NCBI GenBank assembly: GCA_023424865.1
Contig: JAFADM010000028.1
Location: forward strand, 1-11,974
Direction of reading: 5' to 3'
Length of the DNA stretch: 11,974 bases
Origin: Bacillota bacterium
GTDB lineage: Bacteria; Bacillota_A; Clostridia; DSM-8532
The notes beneath the pieces were generated by a model. That model did no database searches. It saw only the letters and a program-made list of their open reading frames with translations, and was not told the DNA's origin. Every line of letters starts with the position of its first letter. The first letter of the stretch is position 1. The translations under genes were made by a program, and so were the position numbers. This document shows positions 1 through 6,729 of the stretch, piece after piece.

Positions 1-25
1 AAAAAGTCTCCCTTATAGTAAAACA

Positions 26-58
26 CAAAATCAGGAGTAAGAAAACCCTACTCCTGAT
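26..58 (-). terminator. Rho-independent terminator of the left metal-ATPase operon
   Basis: Read on the minus strand, a perfect 10-bp stem (ATCAGGAGTA with TACTCCTGAT, plus-strand arms 30-39 and 49-58) closes a 9-nt loop and is followed by TTTTG and further T-rich sequence. It begins 8 bp after the ATPase stop codon and would end the minus-strand metal operon. Confidence 0.85.
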
Positions 59-65
59 AGTATTA

Positions 66-1931
66 TTACCGAAAACTTTTTACATTAAGCATACGAATGG
101 CATTTAGTATGGCAAGAACCGCTACCCCAACATCGGCAAACACAGCCGCCCACATGGAGGCAAAGCCCAATGCCCCAAGAAGAAGAACAATTCCTTTTAC
201 GCCAAGAGCCAGGGTTATGTTCTGTTTTACAATACGGAGAGTCTTTTTGGATATTTTCATGGCAGTGGCCACTTTTGAAGGCTCGTCAGTCATTATAACC
301 ACATCTGCCGCCTCAATGGCCGCATCCGATCCCAGACCGCCCATAGCGATACCCACATCGGCCCGGGCCAATACAGGCGCGTCGTTAATGCCGTCCCCCA
401 CAAAGGCAAGCTTGCCTTTTGCCGATTTCTGGCTGAAGAGATCTTCCACCATTTGAACCTTATCCCCAGGAAGAAGCTCGGTATAAACCTTGTCAAGCCC
501 CAGCTGGGAAGCGACCTTTTCGCCGATTGGCTTTATGTCGCCGGTGAGCATAACGGTTTGTTTTACTCTCGCTGCCTTCAGATCTGCTATGGCCCTTGCC
601 GCATCCTCCTTGATTTCATCCGCTATAATAATATAACCCCTATACTCATTGTCAACTGCCACATAGACGACGGTACCCAAAATATTCTCTGCTTCCCGGT
701 ATGCTATACTGAGTCTGTTCATGAGTTTCCCATTACCGGCAGCCACGGTTTTTCCGTCAACAGCGGCTACAACGCCATGGCCGGATATCTCCTCCACATT
801 TGAAATGCGGGTGGCGTCAATTTCCTTGCCGTAGGCTTTTTTAAGGGATTGTGATATGGGATGATTGGAGTAGCTTTCGGCAAATGCCGTCAACTCCAGC
901 AACTCCTCTTTGGAAATGGTATACGGTACCACCTCCTGTACCTTGAATACGCCCTTGGTGAGAGTGCCGGTTTTATCAAAAACAGCGATTTCCGTTTCTG
1001 CCAGCGCTTCAAGGTAATTGCTTCCCTTTACTAAAATGCCGCTTCGCGACGCTCCCCCTATGCCTCCGAAAAAGCTTAAGGGGATGGAAATAACAAGTGC
1101 GCAGGGGCAGGAGATAACAAGGAAGACGAGGGCTCTGTAAATCCAGTCGCTGAAGGTTGCGCCTTCCAGAACAAGGGGCGGAATAATGGCCAGAATGGCT
1201 GCAACGATAACAACTCCCGGAGTGTAATAGCGTGCAAACTTGGTTATAAAGTTTTCTGAATTGGATTTTTTGCTGCTGGCATTTTCAACCAGGTCAAGTA
1301 TTTTACTCACAGTGGACTCGCCAAATTCCTTAATAACACGGGCAGTCAGCAGGCCGTTTAAGTTGATGCAGCCACTTAGCAAAATATCGCCTTCATCCAC
1401 ATCGCGAGGTACCGACTCACCTGTCAGTGCAGAGGTATCCACCATGGAATGGCCTTCTGTAACAACTGCGTCAAGGGGAATTTTCTCACCGGCCTTTATA
1501 ACGATAATATCGTCAATTTTAACTTCATCCGGATCCACCTTTTCCAATAAATCCCCACGCTGAACATTGGCATAGTCGGGACGTATATCCATAAGACTGG
1601 CGATGGATTTCCGGGATTTATTGACGGCATAGCTTTGAAACAGCTCCCCTACCTGGTAGAAGAGCATAACCGCAACGCCTTCCGCATAATCGCCAATAAT
1701 GAATGCACCGATTGTGGCAATGCTCATAAGAAAGTTCTCGTCAAAAATACGCCCTCGGGAAATGTTTTTAATGGCGTTAAGTACAATTTCACCACCGATT
1801 ATGAGAAAAGCCACCAGGAATACAGCCAGGGACAAAAACCTTATTTCTGTTTTAAGTAAGATGCCTGCAACGTAAATAATCGCACCGATACCAATTTTCA
1901 CAAGCTGCTTCTGATTTGACGTAAGTCTCAT
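66..1931 (-). CDS. P1B-type heavy-metal (Zn/Cd/Pb) translocating ATPase without N-terminal metal-binding domain
   Basis: A 621-residue membrane pump predicted to export soft divalent metals using ATP. Visible motifs in order are the actuator loop TGES (170-173), the transmembrane metal site CPC (275-277), the phosphorylated aspartate in DKTGT (319-323), the HP dipeptide of the nucleotide-binding domain (357-358), the hinge GDGINDAP (512-519), and a lysine and aspartate in the last two membrane helices (K579 and D600 in ADVG). CPC plus this Lys and DxG pair is the signature of the Zn/Cd/Pb subgroup (ZntA/CadA). It is shorter than usual because the N-terminal HMA domain is absent; that domain is encoded by the gene immediately upstream, 2 bp away, and the ATPase ribosome binding site (AGAAGG) lies inside that gene's end, so translation is likely coupled. 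It is clearly paralogous to the plus-strand ATPase at 3230. Exact metal preference cannot be read from sequence. Confidence 0.95.
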   Translation of the reverse strand: MRLTSNQKQLVKIGIGAIIYVAGILLKTEIRFLSLAVFLVAFLIIGGEIVLNAIKNISRGRIFDENFLMSIATIGAFIIGDYAEGVAVMLFYQVGELFQSYAVNKSRKSIASLMDIRPDYANVQRGDLLEKVDPDEVKIDDIIVIKAGEKIPLDAVVTEGHSMVDTSALTGESVPRDVDEGDILLSGCINLNGLLTARVIKEFGESTVSKILDLVENASSKKSNSENFITKFARYYTPGVVIVAAILAIIPPLVLEGATFSDWIYRALVFLVISCPCALVISIPLSFFGGIGGASRSGILVKGSNYLEALAETEIAVFDKTGTLTKGVFKVQEVVPYTISKEELLELTAFAESYSNHPISQSLKKAYGKEIDATRISNVEEISGHGVVAAVDGKTVAAGNGKLMNRLSIAYREAENILGTVVYVAVDNEYRGYIIIADEIKEDAARAIADLKAARVKQTVMLTGDIKPIGEKVASQLGLDKVYTELLPGDKVQMVEDLFSQKSAKGKLAFVGDGINDAPVLARADVGIAMGGLGSDAAIEAADVVIMTDEPSKVATAMKISKKTLRIVKQNITLALGVKGIVLLLGALGFASMWAAVFADVGVAVLAILNAIRMLNVKSFR

Positions 1932-1933
1932 AA

Positions 1934-2155
1934 TTAAACCTTCTTCACTACCACATCAGGTTCAAACTTTTTAACGATATCACTTGCAGCCTTAACGATG
2001 GCTTCAATTTTATCGTCCTCTCCCTCAATGACCATCTTGGTTGTCATGAAATTAACAGACGCAGAACTGACACCATCCAGCTTCTTGACCGCTGTTTCAA
2101 TTTTCGATGCACAGTTGGCACAATCCAACCCCTCAAGCTTAAAGGTTTTTTTCAT
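1934..2155 (-). CDS. Small heavy-metal-associated (HMA) domain protein, stand-alone metal-binding domain/chaperone
   Basis: A 73-residue single HMA domain with the ferredoxin-like pattern and metal-binding motif GLDCANC (Cys12 and Cys15). In the ZntA/CadA family this domain is normally fused to the N-terminus of the ATPase; here it is a separate gene directly preceding an ATPase that lacks it, so it probably delivers metal to that pump or docks as a detached domain. The motif DCANC with an acidic residue before the first Cys is the type often seen in Zn/Cd pumps, whereas copper chaperones usually have MxCxxC, so I favour Zn/Cd/Pb over copper (inference). The start is supported by AGGAGGA at 2162-2168, 6 bp upstream. 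It is first in the minus-strand operon under the operator-bearing promoter at 2244-2273. Confidence 0.9.
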   Translation of the reverse strand: MKKTFKLEGLDCANCASKIETAVKKLDGVSSASVNFMTTKMVIEGEDDKIEAIVKAASDIVKKFEPDVVVKKV

Positions 2156-2214
2156 GATTAATCCTCCTACTTTGTATCAAATTTCTTTCAATCCATTTTC
2201 ATTATATGAGTTAC

Positions 2215-2234
2215 AGTTGAATAACTGTTCAACT
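2215..2234. promoter_or_regulatory. Predicted ArsR/CadC operator copy 1
   Basis: Perfect 7-6-7 dyad: arms AGTTGAA and TTCAACT around TAACTG. It lies just downstream of the minus-strand -10 box (2244-2249), where a bound repressor would block initiation or early elongation. The same dyad family occurs at 2249, 3097 and 3132. Confidence 0.8.
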
Positions 2235-2243
2235 TTTGATAAT

Positions 2244-2273
2244 ATTATAGTTGAGGAAACATTCAACTGTCAA
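2244..2273 (-). promoter_or_regulatory. Promoter of the HMA protein-ATPase operon
   Basis: On the minus strand, consensus -35 TTGACA (2273-2268) and consensus -10 TATAAT (2249-2244) are separated by 18 bp. The spacer is almost entirely the operator at 2249-2268. The promoter strength plus the embedded operator indicate tight repression that is lifted by metal. Confidence 0.85.
2249..2268. promoter_or_regulatory. Predicted ArsR/CadC operator copy 2, inside promoter spacer
   Basis: Arms AGTTGAG and TTCAACT around GAAACA, a 7-6-7 dyad with one mismatch. It occupies the -35/-10 spacer of the minus-strand promoter, the classical position for steric repression. Confidence 0.8.
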
Positions 2274-2286
2274 GCTCTTTTTAGCC

Positions 2287-2315
2287 TTGAACTTTCACTC
2301 CCAATAAGGCATAAT
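2287..2315 (+). promoter_or_regulatory. Possible promoter of the ArsR-type regulator gene
   Basis: TTGAAC (2287-2292), a 17-bp spacer and CATAAT (2310-2315) on the plus strand, back to back with the minus-strand promoter. This would give a leader of about 240 nt. A lone TATAAT at 2460-2465 is an alternative -10 but lacks a recognisable -35. Only a motif match. Confidence 0.35.
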
Positions 2316-2329
2316 TGAGCGATAAAGTA

Positions 2330-2400
2330 AGGTTTGCACCGGTGGTTCCATTTCGTCGGATCATTTCGGCACCAGTGGCCGATAGGTTTTAAAGAGAACG
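2330..2400. other. Possible degenerate insertion-sequence end (IS21-like) within the 2274-2560 intergenic stretch
   Basis: A GC-richer block with short repeated elements (CCATTTCGTCGG then TCATTTCGGCACC, flanked by CCGGTGG and CCAGTGG) stands out from AT-rich surroundings. Spaced motifs of this style resemble the multi-repeat ends of IS21-family elements, but no transposase fragment is present and I rely on memory of such ends. The rest of 2274-2560 holds the putative regulator promoter and nothing else recognisable. Confidence 0.25.
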
Positions 2401-2560
2401 GTTTTATGGTAAAATAAGCTTAATGGTATACACCTTTCGGTTTTTCAGCCCAAGGGATTTATAATATGCAAAATCCTTTCATGATTAAGGGAAACAACAT
2501 CCAAACTGAACACTATTACCGTTTACATAGCTTAAAGAAAAGCCGTATGGAGGGGATACA

Positions 2561-2938
2561 ATGAAAAAGGATGAACTGTTTTATGACTGTGAGGTCATTC
2601 ACGCCGATGTGGTTGATGCTGTAAGAAAGAAAATGCCTGAAGGAAATGATTTATATGACTTATCTGACTTTTTCAAAATACTTGGCGACAGTACCAGAGC
2701 AAAAATTATTTGGGCTCTGGATGAAAGTGAAATGTGCGTCTGCGATTTAGCGGTTTTGCTTGGCATGACAAAATCGGCCATTTCACATCAGCTCCGCCTG
2801 TTAAGAGAGGAAAATCTGGTTAAGAACCGCCGCGAGGGTAAGGTCGTTTTTTATTCTCTTGCGGATGATCATATTAAGCAGATCTTTGAAATGGGTTTAG
2901 AGCATACCCGTGAAAGAGGCGAGCACTCCGAAGATTAA
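2561..2938 (+). CDS. ArsR/SmtB-family metal-responsive repressor, CadC-like
   Basis: A 125-residue winged-helix repressor predicted to bind the four dyads around it and to dissociate on binding Zn/Cd/Pb. The N-terminal extension carries Cys10 and His14 (CEVIH), and the alpha-3 motif EMCVCDL supplies Cys59 and Cys61; together these match the alpha-3N site of Staphylococcus CadC, except that the second N-terminal Cys is His here. The recognition-helix region is TKSAISHQLRLL (70-81). The second, zinc-type alpha-5 site also appears intact: Asp102, His104, His115 and Glu118 by alignment with CadC. Ribosome binding site GGAGGGG at 2549-2555 supports this start. The gene sits between two pump units transcribed away from it and to its right, and ends at the terminator at 3028-3069. 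Which metal it senses in vivo is inference. Confidence 0.93.
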   Translation: MKKDELFYDCEVIHADVVDAVRKKMPEGNDLYDLSDFFKILGDSTRAKIIWALDESEMCVCDLAVLLGMTKSAISHQLRLLREENLVKNRREGKVVFYSLADDHIKQIFEMGLEHTRERGEHSED

Positions 2939-3027
2939 GCTCTCCCCCTCAGCCCATCCCCGTGATGAGCTCCTTTAATTCGTAACAAGAAAGACGAGGG
3001 GCACGCTGTAATATAGACTGAGCGCAC

Positions 3028-3069
3028 AAACAGCCCATTGGTATTCAAAATACCACAGGCTGTTTTTTT
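3028..3069 (+). terminator. Rho-independent terminator after the ArsR-type regulator
   Basis: Stem AACAGCC with GGCTGTT, an inner stem GGTAT with ATACC, followed by a run of T residues (3062-3069). It isolates the regulator transcript from the downstream ATPase promoter. Confidence 0.9.
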
Positions 3070-3091
3070 CTGTCTTTTTTCCAATAGCTCC

Positions 3092-3121
3092 TTGACAGTT
3101 GAGCAACCATTCAACTATAAT
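3092..3121 (+). promoter_or_regulatory. Promoter of the plus-strand metal ATPase
   Basis: Consensus TTGACA (3092-3097), an 18-bp spacer and consensus TATAAT (3116-3121). The architecture mirrors the minus-strand promoter at 2244-2273, including the 18-bp spacer and the embedded operator. The predicted transcription start is near 3128. Confidence 0.88.
3097..3116. promoter_or_regulatory. Predicted ArsR/CadC operator copy 3, inside promoter spacer
   Basis: Arms AGTTGAG and TTCAACT around CAACCA, with the same single mismatch as copy 2. It fills the spacer between the -35 and -10 boxes. Confidence 0.8.
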
Positions 3122-3123
3122 GT

Positions 3124-3159
3124 AACCGAACAGTTGAATAACTGCTCAACTGTTCGGTT
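3124..3159. promoter_or_regulatory. Predicted ArsR/CadC operator copy 4 within an extended palindrome
   Basis: Positions 3132-3151 repeat the AGTTGAA-TAACTG-CTCAACT dyad, differing from copy 1 at one base. Here it is embedded in a longer palindrome with perfect 14-bp arms (AACCGAACAGTTGA, 3124-3137, and its complement at 3146-3159) and an 8-bp centre. Because transcription should start near 3128, the same sequence could also fold as a hairpin at the extreme 5' end of the ATPase mRNA. Confidence 0.78.
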
Positions 3160-3229
3160 GAAAATAGATACAGAGATTAATTATTTATTATTTGGACCAT
3201 GTTAACGAGGGAAAGGTGGAGGTCAATTT

Positions 3230-5161
3230 ATGGGACACGAAAATAATCACAGCCATTCTCATGATCATAGCCATGAACACAATCACAGTCATGGCAGCGA
3301 AGGTTTGAACACTACGAAAATCATTCAGCTGATAGCAGGTATTCTCCTCTTTTCAGCCGGACTGCTCCTTGAGCGGCTTTATCCCGGCAACAGGTACCTG
3401 AACCTTTCTGCTTTTATTCTAAGCTATGTCATTCTTGGCGGAGAGGTTGTTTTTAAGGCCCTAAAGAACATTTCAAGGGGACAAATCTTTGATGAGAATT
3501 TTCTCATGAGTATTGCCACTATCGGCGCTTTTATCATTGGCGATTTTCCGGAAGCCGTGGCGGTTATGCTGTTTTACCAGGTAGGCGAATACTTTCAGGA
3601 TGCTGCGGTTCGCAGATCCAAAAAATCCATCACGGATCTGATGGATATCCGCCCCGATTATGCTAATATCAAAGTCGGAAGCGACATTAAAAAGGTTTCT
3701 CCCGAAACGGTTAAAATCGGAGATGTGATCCTGGTTCGTCCCGGCGAAAAAATTCCTCTGGACGGCACTGTACTGGATGGCGAGTCCATGCTGGACACCA
3801 GCGCACTTACCGGTGAATCGGTCCCCCGTACTGCCAGGATGGGAGATTCCGTTTTGGCCGGCTGCATCAATCAGAGCGGCGTTCTTACCATTGAAGTAAC
3901 AAAAGCCTTCGGAGAATCCACCGTTGCAAAAATTATCGACCTGGTGGAAAACGCCAGCAGCAAGAAGGCACCCTCCGAAAACTTCATAACCACCTTCTCA
4001 AGGTACTATACTCCGGTTGTCGTGGGGCTGGCAGTTTTGCTTTCCATTATTCCTCCCCTGTTTCTAAATGGCTCCTGGTCGGAATGGATTAACAGAGGCT
4101 TAATCTTCCTTGTTATTTCCTGCCCCTGCGCACTGGTCATCTCCATCCCCCTTGGCTTTTTCGGAGGTATCGGAGCAGCATCCAAACGAGGCATCCTGGT
4201 TAAGGGCAGCAATTATTTGGAAGCCCTCAACAGCCTTGATACAGTTGTTTTTGATAAAACAGGCACACTTACAAGAGGTGTTTTCGAAGTGAAAACCGTA
4301 CTCCCCGAGGTAAACTATACGCAGGAGCAGGTTCTTGTCTTAGCTGCCAAAGCGGAGGCCTTCTCCAACCATCCCATCGCTCTTTCCATTATGAAAGCTT
4401 ATGGCAAGCCCGTTGATAAGGAAGCATTACGTCATTACGAAGAACTATCCGGCTATGGCATTCGTGTGACAGAAGACAGTTCAGTCATACTGGCCGGCAA
4501 TGACAAACTCATGAAGCGCGAGGGCATCGGCTTTAAAGAAAACAACGCCATCGGCACAAAGGTTTATGTAGCTGTTAATGGCAGCCTCGCAGGGGTTATT
4601 GTCATTGCCGATGAAATAAAGGCCGACAGCCGCCGGGCCATTACAGGGCTTAAAGCCAAGGGCGTTCGTAAAACCGTTATGCTCACAGGTGATAATAAGC
4701 AAATTGGAGAAGCCATTGCCGGAGAGCTTAAACTGGATGAGGTTCATGCCCAGCTCCTTCCCCATCAAAAGGTAGAACAGCTGGAGCTTCTTGATAAGGC
4801 TAAACCGGTTAAGGGAAAGCTGGCCTTTGTAGGAGACGGTATCAACGATGCACCGGTTTTGGCCCGGGCAGATATCGGCATTGCCATGGGCGGTCTTGGT
4901 TCCGATGCGGCCATTGAAGCGGCGGATGTGGTGCTTATGACCGACGAGCCCTCCAAGCTTGTGGATGCTATAGCCATAGCCGGGTTCACCAAGCGCATTG
5001 TATGGCAGAACATTGCTTTTGCGCTGGGTGTCAAGGGAGTTTTTCTTCTTCTGGGTGCTTTCGGAATTGCAACCATGTGGGAAGCCGTATTTGCCGATGT
5101 TGGCGTATCCCTTATAGCCATTGTCAATGCCATGCGTGTTCTAAGAACCCGCAAAAGCTAA
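3230..5161 (+). CDS. P1B-type heavy-metal (Zn/Cd/Pb) translocating ATPase with His-rich N-terminus
   Basis: A 643-residue membrane pump and paralogue of the minus-strand ATPase at 66. In place of an HMA domain it begins with a tail containing nine His residues within positions 3-21, mostly alternating with Ser, Asp, Glu or Asn, a typical zinc-binding tail. Motifs are TGES (194-197), CPC (298-300), DKTGT (342-346), HP (381-382), GDGINDAP (535-542), then K602 and D623 (ADVG) in the last two helices, which define the Zn/Cd/Pb subgroup. Predicted role: metal efflux across the cytoplasmic membrane. The start is supported by the GGTGGAGG site just upstream at 3215-3222. It is transcribed from its own operator-controlled promoter and is the only gene before the hairpin at 5188-5239. 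It could prefer Zn over Cd/Pb given the His tail, but that is a guess. Confidence 0.95.
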   Translation: MGHENNHSHSHDHSHEHNHSHGSEGLNTTKIIQLIAGILLFSAGLLLERLYPGNRYLNLSAFILSYVILGGEVVFKALKNISRGQIFDENFLMSIATIGAFIIGDFPEAVAVMLFYQVGEYFQDAAVRRSKKSITDLMDIRPDYANIKVGSDIKKVSPETVKIGDVILVRPGEKIPLDGTVLDGESMLDTSALTGESVPRTARMGDSVLAGCINQSGVLTIEVTKAFGESTVAKIIDLVENASSKKAPSENFITTFSRYYTPVVVGLAVLLSIIPPLFLNGSWSEWINRGLIFLVISCPCALVISIPLGFFGGIGAASKRGILVKGSNYLEALNSLDTVVFDKTGTLTRGVFEVKTVLPEVNYTQEQVLVLAAKAEAFSNHPIALSIMKAYGKPVDKEALRHYEELSGYGIRVTEDSSVILAGNDKLMKREGIGFKENNAIGTKVYVAVNGSLAGVIVIADEIKADSRRAITGLKAKGVRKTVMLTGDNKQIGEAIAGELKLDEVHAQLLPHQKVEQLELLDKAKPVKGKLAFVGDGINDAPVLARADIGIAMGGLGSDAAIEAADVVLMTDEPSKLVDAIAIAGFTKRIVWQNIAFALGVKGVFLLLGAFGIATMWEAVFADVGVSLIAIVNAMRVLRTRKS

Positions 5162-5187
5162 AACAGAAAAGAACAGAAATTTACGCT

Positions 5188-5239
5188 TTAGGCACAGTCA
5201 ATCCGTCTGATTTTCGGTCAGACGGATTGACTTGCCTAA
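5188..5239 (+). terminator. Long hairpin after the metal ATPase, probable terminator or attenuator
   Basis: A 15-bp perfect stem (5196-5210 with 5218-5232, arm ending CCGTCTGA) is extended by TTAGGCA/TGCCTAA across one bulged C, giving 22 paired positions around a 7-nt loop. Only a short TTTT follows (5242-5245), so termination may be partial. No other terminator precedes the next gene, and no convincing promoter lies between, so the downstream gene may depend on read-through. Confidence 0.6.
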
Positions 5240-5272
5240 GGTTTTCCTATAGATTGAATGTGAGGTGTTACC

Positions 5273-6235
5273 ATGACTAAAAGAAATTCAGGCAAAAAGC
5301 TGCTGGTTTATGGCGCAGGAGTTATAGGAAGCCTGTTTGCAGCCAAGCTGTGGCTATCCGGACAGGATGTAACGGTACTTGCCCGTGGAAAGCGCTACGA
5401 AGAAATAAAGGAACAGGGCATTATCCTTTGCAATCCAAAAACCACTATTAAGGAAACAGCAAAGGTAAAAGTGATTTCGGAGCTAAAGCCGGACATGGCT
5501 TTCGACTATCTTTTTGTTGTTATGCAAAGCACCCAGGTGGATTCTATTCTGGAGAATCTCTCGAAAAACGTATCGGAAAACATGGTATTTATTGTAAACA
5601 CTGCATCCGGCTACGAAAAATGGATAAGGGCTATAGGAGAGAGGCGTTTGTTAACCGGCTTCCCCTCCGCCGGAGGGGAACGACTCTCAGGAACCGTCAA
5701 TTATTTTATAGGCAAAGGCCTCCTGCGTGGCTTTCAAACAACTACCTTCGGTGAGCCCGGCGGGAAAAGAACTCAACGGGTGGAGGATCTGCTGTATATG
5801 TTTAACCGTGCCGGCATTCCTTCGGTGCACTGTTCGAATATGGCGGACTGGCAGAAAACCCATGTGGCTGTGGTAACCTGCATAGCCAATGCCCTATATG
5901 GCCATAACTGCAATAATAAACAGCTTGCTGCTTCTCGTTCAGATGTAAAAAATATGATTCTGGGGATAAAGGAAGGCTTTGGAGTACTTAAAAGCTTGGG
6001 AATAAAGCCTACCCCTGTCAAGCTTTCCTTTTTCCGCCTCCCTTCCGGTATCCTGACCCTTGCCTTTGGTCTTTTTCTCAAAACCCAGCTTGCTGAGATT
6101 ACCATGGCAAAGCACTGTATGACAGCTAAGGGAGAAATGACCGCGCTGCAGCAGGAATTTGACAAGCTTATTGAAAAAAGCGAAAAGTCAACGCCTTATA
6201 TCGATGCTCTCAGAAAGAATCTGGAAAAAATATGA
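5273..6235 (+). CDS. PanE/ApbA (ketopantoate reductase)-family oxidoreductase
   Basis: A 320-residue protein with an N-terminal Rossmann fold, dinucleotide motif GAGVIG (14-19), and a following basic residue run (ARGKR, 37-41) consistent with NADPH preference. The all-helical C-terminal half contains the family lysine in ADWQKT (K195). In true ketopantoate reductases this Lys is followed four residues later by a conserved Asn; here that position is Ala199, although Asn206 is present further on. I therefore call it a family member and not pantothenate-pathway PanE; the substrate is unknown. The start is supported by GAGGTG at 5262-5267. It lies downstream of a metal ATPase but separated by a strong hairpin, and it is convergent with the NTF2-like gene, leaving only 6 bp between stop codons. 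Confidence 0.85.
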   Translation: MTKRNSGKKLLVYGAGVIGSLFAAKLWLSGQDVTVLARGKRYEEIKEQGIILCNPKTTIKETAKVKVISELKPDMAFDYLFVVMQSTQVDSILENLSKNVSENMVFIVNTASGYEKWIRAIGERRLLTGFPSAGGERLSGTVNYFIGKGLLRGFQTTTFGEPGGKRTQRVEDLLYMFNRAGIPSVHCSNMADWQKTHVAVVTCIANALYGHNCNNKQLAASRSDVKNMILGIKEGFGVLKSLGIKPTPVKLSFFRLPSGILTLAFGLFLKTQLAEITMAKHCMTAKGEMTALQQEFDKLIEKSEKSTPYIDALRKNLEKI

Positions 6236-6241
6236 CTTTCG

Positions 6242-6607
6242 TTATTCCGGTGTTTCTTCCACAAGCTCAATACGCAGAGAGGCTACCTTATCCTCCTTTA
6301 ATACAAAATGAAAATCAAAAAGCAGCGGATCAGGCAAACCGGTTTTGTCAAAGTCACCGTCCGCCTTTGCGGTAACGATAAACTCCTCTTCCGCTTTTAT
6401 GGCATTTGTTATTTCAAGGCGCAAATGGTCCTCAAAATAGGTTTGGTCACTCCACTTTTTAATGGCTTCTTTTCCCTCATGGCTATGACCGTCGTCGTAT
6501 ACCCTTGCATCCTCGGCAAAGGTAGAAAGAAATACGGCCCGGTTACCGGCATTGGCAGCGTTGAAATGTGTTTCAACGGAGCTTGGCAAATTAAAGTGAT
6601 TGTTCAT
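6242..6607 (-). CDS. NTF2/SnoaL-like small protein, unknown ligand or reaction
   Basis: A 121-residue soluble protein with the pattern of the NTF2-like (nuclear transport factor 2/SnoaL) cone fold: an N-terminal helix pair with a typical FNAANAGNRAVFLSTFAEDARVYD-type region, positions 15-38, then a helix with GKEAIKKW (45-52) and C-terminal beta strands containing FDFHFVLKEDKVASLRIE-like sequence (97-114). Members act as isomerases, cyclases, dehydratases or binding proteins, so function cannot be assigned. The start is well supported by AAGGAGG at 6616-6622, 8 bp upstream. Its promoter region contains the predicted WYL-regulator operator, and the regulator gene lies immediately upstream in the same orientation with no intervening terminator, so read-through from it is also possible. 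Confidence 0.8.
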   Translation of the reverse strand: MNNHFNLPSSVETHFNAANAGNRAVFLSTFAEDARVYDDGHSHEGKEAIKKWSDQTYFEDHLRLEITNAIKAEEEFIVTAKADGDFDKTGLPDPLLFDFHFVLKEDKVASLRIELVEETPE

Positions 6608-6677
6608 TTAAATAGCCTCCTTAAAGTACGGACTCTGCCGTTATTGTTTTTATTAACAGGTTTAAAACCCTGTCCTT

Positions 6678-6717
6678 ATTATATCTTTCATAACCTGACG
6701 GCACCGGGTCAGGTTAT
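6678..6717 (-). promoter_or_regulatory. Promoter and predicted WYL-regulator operator of the NTF2-like gene
   Basis: A perfect dyad with 10-bp arms ATAACCTGAC (6690-6699) and GTCAGGTTAT (6708-6717), 8 bp apart, lies 6 bp upstream of a consensus minus-strand -10 TATAAT (6683-6678). No good -35 box is visible at the expected position, which falls inside the dyad. The same operator, with one mismatch, occurs in front of the regulator gene. Confidence 0.75.
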
Positions 6718-6729
6718 AGAACCCTTTCT

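Noticed and set aside
4765..5154. Long open frame antisense to the end of the plus-strand ATPase (and the analogous one at 97-456 antisense to the other pump)
   Set aside because: Both are shadow frames at the same place in the two paralogous ATPases, explained by codon usage of conserved motifs; no start signals.
5227..5255. Possible promoter TTGACT-N17-TAGATT in front of the PanE-like gene
   Set aside because: The transcription start would fall at or after the ribosome binding site (5262-5267), and the -35 is part of the hairpin arm.
5773..6165. 130-residue antisense frame within the PanE-like gene
   Set aside because: It lies wholly inside a well-supported gene, lacks a ribosome binding site and has no recognisable domain.
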